Origin: Bacteriovoracaceae bacterium | GTDB lineage: Bacteria; Bdellovibrionota; Bacteriovoracia; Bacteriovoracales; Bacteriovoracaceae | Direction: 5' to 3' | DNA length: 50,912 bases | Assembly (NCBI GenBank): GCA_947441615.1 | Contig: CANEUH010000027.1 | Span: 1-50,912, forward strand | Part shown: positions 36,011-43,443 of the stretch, piece by piece | Numbering within the stretch: position 1 is the first letter of the stretch | How the letters are laid out: each line of letters begins with the position of its first letter | Notes under the pieces: model-generated | The model's database searches: none | Told to the model about the DNA's origin: nothing | Seen by the model: the letters and a program-made list of their open reading frames with translations, nothing else | Made by a program: the position numbers and the translations under genes

Positions 36011-37459
36011 TTAAAATTTATCATTTAAATAACTTAGATAGTCTTTAACATTTAATTTACCCACGATTTCTTTTGAAGTCACTGATCGAGCTTTCTGATG
36101 AACATGTGTTTTCAAATAAGACCCTATCTTTTTGAACTCACCATTTTTAATATCTTTATCAAAGTTTTTTATTTCTTTTTTCATCTTTTGATAAAGACTA
36201 CCAGAGATGAGGTTCCCCAAAGTATAGGTCGGAAAATAACCAAAAGCAGCTCCGGCCCAGTGAGAATCCTGCATAACACCATCAGCATGGTTTTTAGGAG
36301 TGACTCCAAGATACTCTTTGTATTTATTATTCCATATTTCAGGAATATCTTTTGCATTTAGTCCTTGATTAAAAATCATCTCTTCAATTTCATACCGAAT
36401 AATAATGTGAAGATTATAATAAAGTTCACAAGATTCAACTCGAATAGGTCCAGGCACTGATTTATTAAAAACTTGAAAGAGCATCTCTGGAGAAACACCC
36501 TTCAATGATTTAGGAAAAAGTTTTTTCATTTGGGGATGAATGAATTCACTAAAACTTTTTGATTTCCCGATAATATTTTCCCAAAACCTTGACTGGGACT
36601 CATGAACGGACAATGAAATCGCCTCTTGGAAAGGAGTCCCTTCCCATTCACGGGGGAGATTTAATTCATAAAGAGCATGACCCACTTCATGCATGGTGCT
36701 TCCAAATGAATCTAAATGATCTAAAGAGTAACGGGTCGTAATTCTCTGATCTAGGGGTGAAATATTTATACTAAAAGGGTGCGCAGAGGTATCTAACCGA
36801 GAATATTCATCAGGAAGTCCAAAAAGTTTGGAAACATTTTGATTTAATTCTTTTTGAGCTTCCAAAGGAAAAGGACCGGATAAATCTCTGATCTTAACAA
36901 ATGTCTTCTCCTTATTGACCTTATTTTTTAATTCGAGGAGCCCAACTCTCAACTCTGAAAACAATTTTGTTATTTCATGACTCGAGTATTCTTTATCATA
37001 AAGCCTAATCAGGGCATCATATGGCCTGTCCGTTTTATAAAAAGTTGTCTCTTTTCTTTTTAAATCAATCAGTTTTTGGAGATGAGGAGTAAATTTTTTC
37101 CAATCATTTTTTTTTCGAGCACTCCCCCAAACATGAGTTGCAATCGTTTGCTCGTGACTCAATTCTTTGACGTATTGAGAAGGAAGGGCATGGTTTACAT
37201 GAAAGTCCCACTCTAGCTCCTTTAGGAGAATCTTTTCTTTAGGGTCAAGCTTCGTTTTTTTTACATCAGCCAATAAAAGTTGGTACTCAGAAGACGTGAT
37301 ATGCGAGTGAATTTTTCCCTGAATATAGGATAATCTTTCTGCCCTATCTTCAATCGCTCCTGATGGCATCATCGTTTCCATATCCCAATGGAGAAGGGAG
37401 TGAATACTTTTTAAGTAGGAATATTCTTTGAGGTAATCTTTAATCTTTTTCATTCTCAT
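36011..37459 (-). CDS. M32-family metallocarboxypeptidase (carboxypeptidase Taq type)
   Basis: 482 residues, the normal M32 size. Zinc motif H257-E258-x2-H261 (M-H-E-V-G-H-A-L-Y-E) with downstream H-E-S-Q-S-R-F-W-E-N supplying the third ligand, and the family's G-A-A-F-G-Y-F-P-T-Y-T-L-G. Cytosolic enzyme trimming C-terminal residues from peptides, which would suit a cell feeding on protein. ATG overlaps the stop of the ArsC-like gene (ATGA). Confidence 0.92.
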   Translation of the reverse strand: MRMKKIKDYLKEYSYLKSIHSLLHWDMETMMPSGAIEDRAERLSYIQGKIHSHITSSEYQLLLADVKKTKLDPKEKILLKELEWDFHVNHALPSQYVKELSHEQTIATHVWGSARKKNDWKKFTPHLQKLIDLKRKETTFYKTDRPYDALIRLYDKEYSSHEITKLFSELRVGLLELKNKVNKEKTFVKIRDLSGPFPLEAQKELNQNVSKLFGLPDEYSRLDTSAHPFSINISPLDQRITTRYSLDHLDSFGSTMHEVGHALYELNLPREWEGTPFQEAISLSVHESQSRFWENIIGKSKSFSEFIHPQMKKLFPKSLKGVSPEMLFQVFNKSVPGPIRVESCELYYNLHIIIRYEIEEMIFNQGLNAKDIPEIWNNKYKEYLGVTPKNHADGVMQDSHWAGAAFGYFPTYTLGNLISGSLYQKMKKEIKNFDKDIKNGEFKKIGSYLKTHVHQKARSVTSKEIVGKLNVKDYLSYLNDKF

Positions 37460-37803
37460 AATGATTTTATTATTTTTTTAAACTGTTCTTCATCAAAACC
37501 AAAGGCAAGAACTTTTCCATTATTTTCTAAAATAGGTCTTTTAATCATCGATGTGTTGTCTTGAATAAACTTTATTTTATCTTGTTCAGATAACTTTTCG
37601 AAATGATCCTTATGTTTTTTATAAGTAACCCCCTTTGAATTCACTGGGGGCCCCCCAAAAATATTCGACCAGCGATTGATATCATCCATTTGAGGCCGAT
37701 ACTTTTTAAAATCCACAAACTCCACTTCTATCTTATTTTTTTCGAGAAAGACTCTGGCTTTTTTTACTGTATCACAATTGGGTATACCAAAGAGTTTAAC
37801 CAT
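37456..37803 (-). CDS. ArsC/Spx-family (YffB-like) thioredoxin-fold protein
   Basis: 115 residues. Starts V-K-L-F-G-I-P-N-C-D-T-V-K-K-A, with C10 in the ArsC/YffB position, and has the Y-R-P-x2 and G-x-P-P-V-N blocks. The single Cys and size fit YffB-like proteins rather than a proven arsenate reductase. Between the response regulator (11 bases upstream) and the M32 peptidase (4-base overlap). Role unknown, redox function likely. Confidence 0.85.
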   Translation of the reverse strand: MVKLFGIPNCDTVKKARVFLEKNKIEVEFVDFKKYRPQMDDINRWSNIFGGPPVNSKGVTYKKHKDHFEKLSEQDKIKFIQDNTSMIKRPILENNGKVLAFGFDEEQFKKIIKSL

Positions 37804-37814
37804 GGGACCTCTGA

Positions 37815-38177
37815 CTATTTAATATTTTCCGCAACTGTATTTAATATGACATCAAGCTCGACTGGTTTACTTAAAAATGCTGTCACGTCATAAGACTTTA
37901 ACTTCTCTTTCGCATTCGCCTCAGCTGACATCACCACCGTTGGAATTTTTGACCACTCAGGATTTTTCATCTGCTCAATCCTGAATGTATATCCATCCAT
38001 AATAGGCATCATGAGATCAACCAAAATGAGGTTGAGTTCATGCCCAGCTTCTAATACTTTGAGGCCTTCTGCACCATTACTTGCAGATTTTACAACATAG
38101 CCTTCACTTTCTAGAAGTTCTGCCAATAGTTCTCTGATTGAATTGTCATCTTCAATAACTAATATTTTTTTTGCCAT
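37815..38177 (-). CDS. Single-domain response regulator (CheY-like)
   Basis: 120 residues, only a receiver domain. Acidic pair E9-D10-D11, phospho-acceptor D54 (I-L-V-D-L-M-M-P), a Ser in the switch position (V-V-M-S-A-E) and Lys in F-L-S-K-P. No output domain and no kinase gene adjacent. It heads the operon with the ArsC-like, M32 and zinc-ribbon genes. AAGAG Shine-Dalgarno. Confidence 0.9.
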   Translation of the reverse strand: MAKKILVIEDDNSIRELLAELLESEGYVVKSASNGAEGLKVLEAGHELNLILVDLMMPIMDGYTFRIEQMKNPEWSKIPTVVMSAEANAKEKLKSYDVTAFLSKPVELDVILNTVAENIK

Positions 38178-38285
38178 TTTAACTCTTGTTTTAACTTGAA
38201 TCTTCCGATTATGTCACAAATAGCTCATCTCTGTAGATTTATTTTTAGACTTTACATCCTGCCTTAGACAGAACTTTAGATTGTG

Positions 38286-39542
38286 TTAAGGTTTGACCTT
38301 TAGAAGTTCTTTCCAGTTCGTTGTGTATTTTTGAGACTTATAGTTGGCGACCGTTTTCCAGTCTTGACTTACCCCACAAGCGGCGCTTTTTATCGTATGG
38401 TCTCCATATTTTTTATTAATAAGATCAACCACTTCATTTAATTTTTCATTGTCATCAAGGTGCGATTGAAAAAGATCTAACTGATTTTCATTCTTGGGAA
38501 CAATATGGTTGAGAAGAACCCCCGCCTTCTTATATTCAAAACCTGGTCGATAAATTTCATCTAGGACCTCGTGCGCCGCGCGAATAATCTTAAGGGTGTC
38601 TGAGGTGCCAGTGGAAAAGTTGTAACGTCCTTCTCCAAAATACTGAGGAACTTCTTTAAAAGGACTTGTATGGATAAAAATAGATAAACTAAAACACACA
38701 CTTTTTTGGCGACGAAGCTTCAATGAGGCATGAGTTGCAAAGTGCGCCAGGGCCTCCTTCAACTCTCCCTTCGAGTACACTGGTTGACCAAAACTTCGTG
38801 AGCTTCCCGTATTCTTTTTATCCTCTGGGGATTCTATTGAAAGACAACTAACACCTCTAAGTTCTTCCTGAATTTCTCGTCCCGTTTTGGTTAAAAGTTT
38901 CTGAATGAGTGCTTCATTTTTAAATGTTTTAAACTCATAAGCTGTCTTAATACCCAAAGTATTAAGTTTTATTGCCGAACGATGCCCAATCCCCCAGATA
39001 TCTTTAATCGGAAAATTCTTGAGAACCTGATCAATCTCAGCTGCTTTTGTCATGATCCAAACACCTGAGTTCTTTTTTGCCATTTTATTAGCAATCTTCG
39101 AGAGCACTTTTGTGGTTGAGATTCCTACACCGACGGGAATTCCGGTGGCCGAAAGAACTTCGCTCCTTATCTCTTTTCCGTATTTCTCAAAATCATAGTG
39201 ATCAAATCCTTCAAATTGCAAAAAAGCTTCATCCACTGAATAAATTTCTAAGTCAGGAGTAAATTGTCTCAAGGTATCCATCACTCGTTTCGACATATTG
39301 TCATAGAGTGTATAGTTTGAAGAAAAAACTTTGACCTTGTATTTTTTTATACGATCTTTGAGTTGAAAATACGGCTCACACATCTGTCCAAATCCAATGG
39401 CCTTCGCTTCTTTAGTAAAAGCGATCGCACATCCATCATTATTCGAAAGAACAATGACTGGTTTTCCTCTTATCTCAGGTCTCCACACCCTCTCGCAGGA
39501 GCAGTAAAAGGAATTGCAGTCGACCAGGCAAAAATATTTCAA
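38286..39542 (-). CDS. umuC: DNA polymerase V catalytic subunit UmuC (Y family)
   Basis: 418 residues. Y-family active site: D8 (V-D-C-N-S-F-Y-C-S-C-E) and S-V-D-E-A-F near residue 102. The beta-clamp-binding peptide Q-L-D-L-F is at 354-358. Translesion synthesis during DNA damage. Its ATG overlaps the umuD stop by 4 bases, forming a standard umuDC operon. Confidence 0.93.
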   Translation of the reverse strand: MKYFCLVDCNSFYCSCERVWRPEIRGKPVIVLSNNDGCAIAFTKEAKAIGFGQMCEPYFQLKDRIKKYKVKVFSSNYTLYDNMSKRVMDTLRQFTPDLEIYSVDEAFLQFEGFDHYDFEKYGKEIRSEVLSATGIPVGVGISTTKVLSKIANKMAKKNSGVWIMTKAAEIDQVLKNFPIKDIWGIGHRSAIKLNTLGIKTAYEFKTFKNEALIQKLLTKTGREIQEELRGVSCLSIESPEDKKNTGSSRSFGQPVYSKGELKEALAHFATHASLKLRRQKSVCFSLSIFIHTSPFKEVPQYFGEGRYNFSTGTSDTLKIIRAAHEVLDEIYRPGFEYKKAGVLLNHIVPKNENQLDLFQSHLDDNEKLNEVVDLINKKYGDHTIKSAACGVSQDWKTVANYKSQKYTTNWKELLKVKP

Positions 39543-39886
39543 TCTTCAATTCTCCGATTAAACTCTCTAATCAACGTTGTGATAACTCCCCAAACAAAAT
39601 CACCAGTCTCAGGGTCCTGGCCCTGAAGCATATTGAAAGAAAACTTTTGAATTTTAAATTGATCCTGAATGACAAAAAGACAAAGCTGACCCTCTCTGGG
39701 TCTAAGTGATCGGTCGATTAAAAGTTTATCACCTTTAATAATACCCAGAGATTTAGAGTCTCCAGCGGCTTCGATAATAAAAAGCGAAGGTTTATTTGTA
39801 AGATACCTCTCATCTAGTGAAAGAGGCTTTTCCGCAAATTCGGCGCAAGGGGATTGAAAACCAGTAACTTCGTACAAGTGACTCAT
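39539..39886 (-). CDS. umuD: UmuD-like S24 protease/pol V subunit lacking the N-terminal arm
   Basis: 115 residues against 139 in E. coli UmuD. Catalytic S44 (A-G-D-S) and K81 are 37 residues apart, exactly as S60/K97 in E. coli, and G9 aligns with G25, the residue after the E. coli cleavage point. Only 8 residues precede it, and Thr replaces the Cys before the cut. Upstream in frame there is a TGA 11 codons before the ATG with no other start in between, so the short form is real. The protein should be UmuD'-like without RecA-stimulated cleavage. The family's G-D-S-M is G-D-S-K here. Leaderless promoter directly upstream. Confidence 0.87.
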   Translation of the reverse strand: MSHLYEVTGFQSPCAEFAEKPLSLDERYLTNKPSLFIIEAAGDSKSLGIIKGDKLLIDRSLRPREGQLCLFVIQDQFKIQKFSFNMLQGQDPETGDFVWGVITTLIREFNRRIED

Positions 39887-39892
39887 AAAATC

Positions 39893-39920
39893 ACTATACG
39901 TAACTTTTCCGTAAAATCAA
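39893..39920 (-). promoter_or_regulatory. Leaderless promoter of umuDC with direct repeat in the spacer
   Basis: Minus strand: -35 TTGATT (39920-39915), 16-base spacer, -10 TATAGT (39898-39893), 6 bases, ATG (39886). The spacer contains TTACG at 39914-39910 and again at 39903-39899, repeated with an 11-base (one helical turn) period. This is a likely repressor site, possibly for LexA, though the half-sites are direct rather than inverted. Confidence 0.6.
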
Positions 39921-39953
39921 GGAGGATCGTTTTGCCCTCTAAAAAACAGCTAC

Positions 39954-40667
39954 TTAGTTCTTTTTTAACAAAGAAAGGAACTCAGCACGTAGCTTAGGAT
40001 CTTCTTTGAACTTGCCATCAAGGGCAGAGGTCATCATGCTGGCATTCGCCTTTTTGGCACCACGACAAGTCAGACATCCGTGGGATCCTTCAACCACCAC
40101 CATCACCCCGGCAGGTCTCAATTCATCTTTAATGGAATTCATGATTCCAGAACACATCCGCTCTTGAAGCTGAGGGCGTTGAGCATGAAGATCAACAATA
40201 TGGGCCAGTTTTGATAGGCCAACAACGCGCGAGTTTTCGCCGTAACTAGTGTCAGGCAAATATCCCACGTGGGCCTTACCTATAAAAGGAAAGAAGTGAT
40301 GACTGCATAGTGAGGTATATTCGATGTCCTTAAGGATGACGACTTCGTTATAATTTTCAGCAGGAAAAGTTGTTGAAAAAATTTCTTTCTGACTAGTTCC
40401 GAGACCAGAGCAGACCTCAAGTAACGCTCTCGCCATTCGATTAGGCGAACCAATTAAATTCTTATCTTCTAGATCAAGATTAGGAAAGGCCATCTTAAGA
40501 CCTTTGAGAACCTTATCGTAACCATCCGCCATGACTTCTCTGGCAGCATTTAATTCAAGGGCACGTTTTTTATATAAAACAAGTTCTTCATCAAGAAGTT
40601 TTTCAGCATCTTTAGCTGAAGCAAGTTTACGAGCAAAATCTTTATTAAACGATGATTCGTAGGCCAT
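39954..40667 (-). CDS. folE: GTP cyclohydrolase I
   Basis: 237 residues. Type I FolE: zinc ligands in S-L-C-S-H-H-F-F-P-F and C-L-T-C-R-G, with V-G-L-S-K-L-A-H-I-V and the Q-E-R-M motif. Converts GTP to dihydroneopterin triphosphate, the first step to folate and to the pterin used by phenylalanine hydroxylase (phhA at 23016). An extra N-terminal helix of about 40 residues precedes the core. GAGGAT Shine-Dalgarno. umuD lies 67 bases downstream with its own promoter. Confidence 0.94.
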   Translation of the reverse strand: MAYESSFNKDFARKLASAKDAEKLLDEELVLYKKRALELNAAREVMADGYDKVLKGLKMAFPNLDLEDKNLIGSPNRMARALLEVCSGLGTSQKEIFSTTFPAENYNEVVILKDIEYTSLCSHHFFPFIGKAHVGYLPDTSYGENSRVVGLSKLAHIVDLHAQRPQLQERMCSGIMNSIKDELRPAGVMVVVEGSHGCLTCRGAKKANASMMTSALDGKFKEDPKLRAEFLSLLKKN

Positions 40668-40684
40668 AGTATCCTCATTTGAAG

Positions 40685-40717
40685 TTATTATGACCTTACA
40701 CTAAATGTTGAACATTT
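40685..40717 (-). promoter_or_regulatory. Candidate folE promoter overlapped by a perfect palindrome
   Basis: AAATGTTGAACATTT at 40703-40717 is a perfect 15-base palindrome. Its centre supplies TTCAAC (40712-40707), and 16 bases on is TAATAA (40690-40685), a usable -10. The predicted start near 40678 leaves a short leader containing the folE Shine-Dalgarno. A regulator binding the palindrome would block the -35. Confidence 0.45.
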
Positions 40718-40789
40718 CCTAATTTTAGTAGAACGAATCAAGAATCTTTTACAAGGAATAGGCCTAGACGTTTGCTAGATAAGAACAAT

Positions 40790-40817
40790 AAAAAAAGGGT
40801 CACCCGGAAGTGACCCT
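40790..40817 (-). terminator. Rho-independent terminator
   Basis: Minus strand: 8-base-pair stem AGGGTCAC (40817-40810) / GTGACCCT (40803-40796), six-base loop TTCCGG, with the terminal A-T pair merging into seven T in a row (40796-40790). It ends the candidate RNA and any readthrough from the SDR gene. The plus strand has no T tract. Confidence 0.85.
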
Positions 40818-40920
40818 CTTAGGTCCGGTTATGTAATGATAAAGATTACAGGTCCTTATCATGAAATGAAGTAACTCCTGTTAGCTCCACTTCACTTACG
40901 GAAACCAACTTTACCGGGCC
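40790..40920 (-). ncRNA. Candidate structured RNA: three-way junction with kissing loops plus terminator
   Basis: Minus strand, about 131 nt. P1: 40920-40913 with 40829-40822 (seven pairs, one C/A mismatch). P2: 40897-40887 with 40874-40864 (11 pairs, three G-U). P3: 40861-40853 with 40845-40837 (9 pairs, one G-U). Loop 3 (CCUGUAA) contains CCUGU, complementary to ACAGG in loop 2. G-U pairs in P2 and P3 are A/C mismatches on the plus strand, favouring the minus strand; P1 has the opposite bias. The predicted start (40920) is the first base of P1, and the RNA ends in a strong terminator. It matches no RNA family I can recall. Confidence 0.5.
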
Positions 40921-40926
40921 ATCTAA

Positions 40927-40955
40927 ATCATAGATAACTTGAGATCAATTGAAAA
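40927..40955 (-). promoter_or_regulatory. Candidate promoter of the structured RNA
   Basis: Minus strand: -35 TTTTCA (40955-40950), 17-base spacer, -10 TATGAT (40932-40927). Seven bases on is G40920, the first base of stem P1. Confidence 0.45.
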
Positions 40956-40978
40956 TGACAGGCATCATGTCCTGTGAA

Positions 40979-41938
40979 TTAGCTTAAAAACTTTCTCTTT
41001 AATAGATGTCCAGAACCAGCAAGAAAAGTAGCGAGTGATGCTTTTTTCTTAATTGTGGCATTTGACGTTTCCATTTTTAACGGCCCAGAGTAATCACCTG
41101 CAATACTCCCTTCTTTTTTTGTTATTGCAAATAAATTACCAGAAAAATCTCTCTTCTCTATAGGAAAAGTCTTAGGCGTTAAATTTAAAAATTTACTAAA
41201 TAGCCCAGAATTCAAAAAGGGACTGCCTATTTTAAACTGGGATTTTGGGTGAATAGCGCAAGCTAAGATATTTCTAGCAACGACTTGGGCGTCAAAAACA
41301 GGAGGGGTGTAGCTAAGATCGCCAAGGTGTGATCTAGCGTTATTAGCTAAGGGAGTATTTATCGAACCCGGGGAAATGAGAACCACACTTATTGGCAACT
41401 CAAGAGATTTAATTTCATCCATAAAGTACGAAGTAAAATCTTTTATAGCACGCTTTGAAATAAGATAAAAAGGCTGATGAGGAAAAACTCTTCTCGTAAG
41501 TACACTTCCAACATTAATAATGACTCCCCCATGTTCTTTCATCGCCTCAGTTGCTAATTTACATCCATTCACGACACCCCAAAAATTGGTATCAATTAAC
41601 CTTCTCGCTTCATCGATAGAAGTTTCAAGGATATCTGAAAAAAGAGTGACACCGGCATTGTTAACAAAAGTATCGATCCTGCCAAATGTTTTCAGGCAGT
41701 GCTCAACTGCCATCATTAGCTGATCGATCTCAGCGACATCGCACACAGCGAATGCTGTCTCGTAACCTTTATTTCTCATTTCATCTTGAATGTCTTGGAG
41801 AGCGATTTCATTTCTTGAGACCATAAAAACCTTACATCCCTGTTCAACCGCAAGATGAACAGTGGAAAGTCCAATGCCACTTGAAGCACCAGTTATGAAA
41901 AGAACCTGTTGATGTAGTGGTTTTGTTTTTATCACCAT
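40979..41938 (-). CDS. Short-chain dehydrogenase/reductase
   Basis: 319 residues. Rossmann cofactor loop T-G-A-S-S-G-I-G (about 16-23), N-N-A-G, and the catalytic Ser in V-G-S with Y-L-I-S-K (Y-x3-K). A C-terminal extension of about 60 residues beyond the classical SDR core (F-S-K-F-L-N-L-T-P-K-T-F) is typical of membrane- or lipid-related SDRs. Substrate unknown. Strong AGGAGG before the ATG; CACATGTG lies in the upstream region. Confidence 0.88.
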   Translation of the reverse strand: MVIKTKPLHQQVLFITGASSGIGLSTVHLAVEQGCKVFMVSRNEIALQDIQDEMRNKGYETAFAVCDVAEIDQLMMAVEHCLKTFGRIDTFVNNAGVTLFSDILETSIDEARRLIDTNFWGVVNGCKLATEAMKEHGGVIINVGSVLTRRVFPHQPFYLISKRAIKDFTSYFMDEIKSLELPISVVLISPGSINTPLANNARSHLGDLSYTPPVFDAQVVARNILACAIHPKSQFKIGSPFLNSGLFSKFLNLTPKTFPIEKRDFSGNLFAITKKEGSIAGDYSGPLKMETSNATIKKKASLATFLAGSGHLLKRKFLS

Positions 41939-42058
41939 GAGAATACCTCCTGTTAAATGGGTAAATAGTCACATGTGTAATCACTTCGTGAAAACATAAT
42001 TTTAGTTCAATTTAACCAAGTGAAAATCCTACAGAAGCGGTTTACTTAAGGTCATCAT

Positions 42059-42086
42059 TTGATCAAAAAAAATATGAAGCTAAAAT
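42059..42086 (+). promoter_or_regulatory. Candidate promoter of the metzincin-motif gene
   Basis: TTGATC (42059-42064), 16-base spacer, TAAAAT (42081-42086). Predicted start near 42093, giving an 18-base leader with AAAGGG as Shine-Dalgarno for the ATG at 42111. Confidence 0.5.
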
Positions 42087-42110
42087 AAAAAAAAATCAAA
42101 AGGGATATAA

Positions 42111-42683
42111 ATGGTGAAGACATGTCTTTGGTTATTTTTTCTTCTTTATTTTGGAAGTCCAGGAAGCATTCATGCCAAAGGGTGGGATGCAAAAATAAAT
42201 TTCATTAATTTTAAAGATCATGAAAAAGAAAAAATAATCGAGGCAATCAAATTAATTAAAGCGATCATTCAAAACCATGAATTTGAAAAGAGAGTAAAAA
42301 ATTTTAACTTCAAAGAAAAGAAATCTTTTCATGATAACAAAGGTCTAACTAATGAGGAAATATTTCAAAAAATAATCGACGGCGCTGAAACCGTTGGGGA
42401 TGAAGTCGTGAACAATAGAATGGACATTGAGCTTGAACTTTATGAGCATCCGTCTAAGACAATAGGATACACTTACCCAGATACAAAAAGGATCTGGATA
42501 AACAGAAAGTATTTTAGTCATTATAAAGTTAATCAGGTTGCAAATAACTTAATGCATGAGTGGATGCATAAACTGGGTTTTAATCACGAGACTAAGTGGT
42601 CAGCTGCAAGGGAATACTCTGTTCCCTATGCTATTGGAAATATTTTTGAAGAAATTATACGTGAACAATATTCCCAAAAATAA
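42111..42683 (+). CDS. Exported protein with a metzincin-type zinc-binding motif
   Basis: 190 residues. Signal peptide (L-W-L-F-F-L-L-Y-F, cleavage near H-A at 21-22). H149-E150-x2-H153-x2-G156-x2-H159 (H-E-W-M-H-K-L-G-F-N-H) is the full extended motif of metzincin peptidases. The Met-turn downstream is not seen; the equivalent region reads S-V-P-Y-A-I-G. With only about 168 mature residues this would be a very small metallopeptidase, family not recognised. Divergent from the SDR. Confidence 0.7.
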   Translation: MVKTCLWLFFLLYFGSPGSIHAKGWDAKINFINFKDHEKEKIIEAIKLIKAIIQNHEFEKRVKNFNFKEKKSFHDNKGLTNEEIFQKIIDGAETVGDEVVNNRMDIELELYEHPSKTIGYTYPDTKRIWINRKYFSHYKVNQVANNLMHEWMHKLGFNHETKWSAAREYSVPYAIGNIFEEIIREQYSQK

Positions 42684-42766
42684 ACACTTGAAACCTTAAG
42701 ATAAATTAACTTCCTTAGCCTCCTCTTGAGTGAAAAAATTAGTCGATATTCAAACCAGGAGGATCT

Positions 42767-43177
42767 ATGCAAGTTTCTGAAGTCATGCACAAGGGAATCA
42801 ACACAGTTCAAATTGGCGATTCCATTAAAAAGGTTGCTTCGCTGATGAAAAAAGAAGACATAGGTGCTGTTCCAGTTTTTAAAAACGAACGCCCCGTTGG
42901 TTTTGTAACGGACAGGGATATCGTTATAAGCTGTATTGCTGAGGGAAGAGACTCTGAGGATTCGATCTCACATGCAATGAGGCATCAAGTGTTCTCTATT
43001 CATGAAAAAGATGAACTCACTTTGGCCTCAAAAATCATGAGAGAAAATCAGGTTTCAAGACTTCTCGTTGTTGATGATGGGGAAAGACCAGTTGGAATGA
43101 TTTCAATCCAGGATATCTTTCAAAATGCCAAAGATGCTGATCTTAAGACTAGGTTGATTGATGACATCAAAAGATAG
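42767..43177 (+). CDS. Stand-alone CBS-domain pair protein
   Basis: 136 residues, two CBS repeats (about 1-60 and 66-125), each with the G-A-V-P-V-F / S-R-L-L-V-V strand and the T-D-R-D-I-V or I-Q-D-I ending. Such modules bind adenosine nucleotides. Excellent AGGAGG with 6-base spacing. It leads a three-gene run with two tiny exported proteins, the first starting 8 bases after its stop, so it may act in a stress response at the envelope. That role is inferred. Confidence 0.9.
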   Translation: MQVSEVMHKGINTVQIGDSIKKVASLMKKEDIGAVPVFKNERPVGFVTDRDIVISCIAEGRDSEDSISHAMRHQVFSIHEKDELTLASKIMRENQVSRLLVVDDGERPVGMISIQDIFQNAKDADLKTRLIDDIKR

Positions 43178-43185
43178 GAGAATTT

Positions 43186-43443
43186 ATGAGATCAAGTACA
43201 CTCATTTTTTCTTTTTTGGGGATTCTTCTTCTCACAGGAGCCTCAAAAATTAAGCAAACACAAAAATCAACTGATCAAAAAGAAACAAGTATCTCTCCTT
43301 GGGGAGAGCCACTTCCTCCTCACAAGGAAGAAATGCTTCAAAAACAAGATGAAGAAGAGGATCGATATGATGTTGATGATTCCACGAATGATGAGGATGA
43401 AGAGGATATAGATGAAGTGGAAAGTAATGGAGAAAAAAAATGA
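43186..43443 (+). CDS. Tiny exported acidic protein
   Basis: 85 residues: signal peptide (S-T-L-I-F-S-F-L-G-I-L-L-L-T-G-A-S), a polar linker, then an Asp/Glu-rich tail (D-E-E-E-D-R-Y-D-V-D-D). No family recognised. AGGAG Shine-Dalgarno. The stop overlaps the next ATG by 4 bases. The acidic tail might bind cations or basic proteins. Confidence 0.6.
   Translation: MRSSTLIFSFLGILLLTGASKIKQTQKSTDQKETSISPWGEPLPPHKEEMLQKQDEEEDRYDVDDSTNDEDEEDIDEVESNGEKK

Noticed and set aside
40820..40930. Known c-di-GMP-I, THF, preQ1 or ZTP riboswitch
   Set aside because: None of the conserved core sequences I remember for these classes is present, although the overall topology recalls the purine class.
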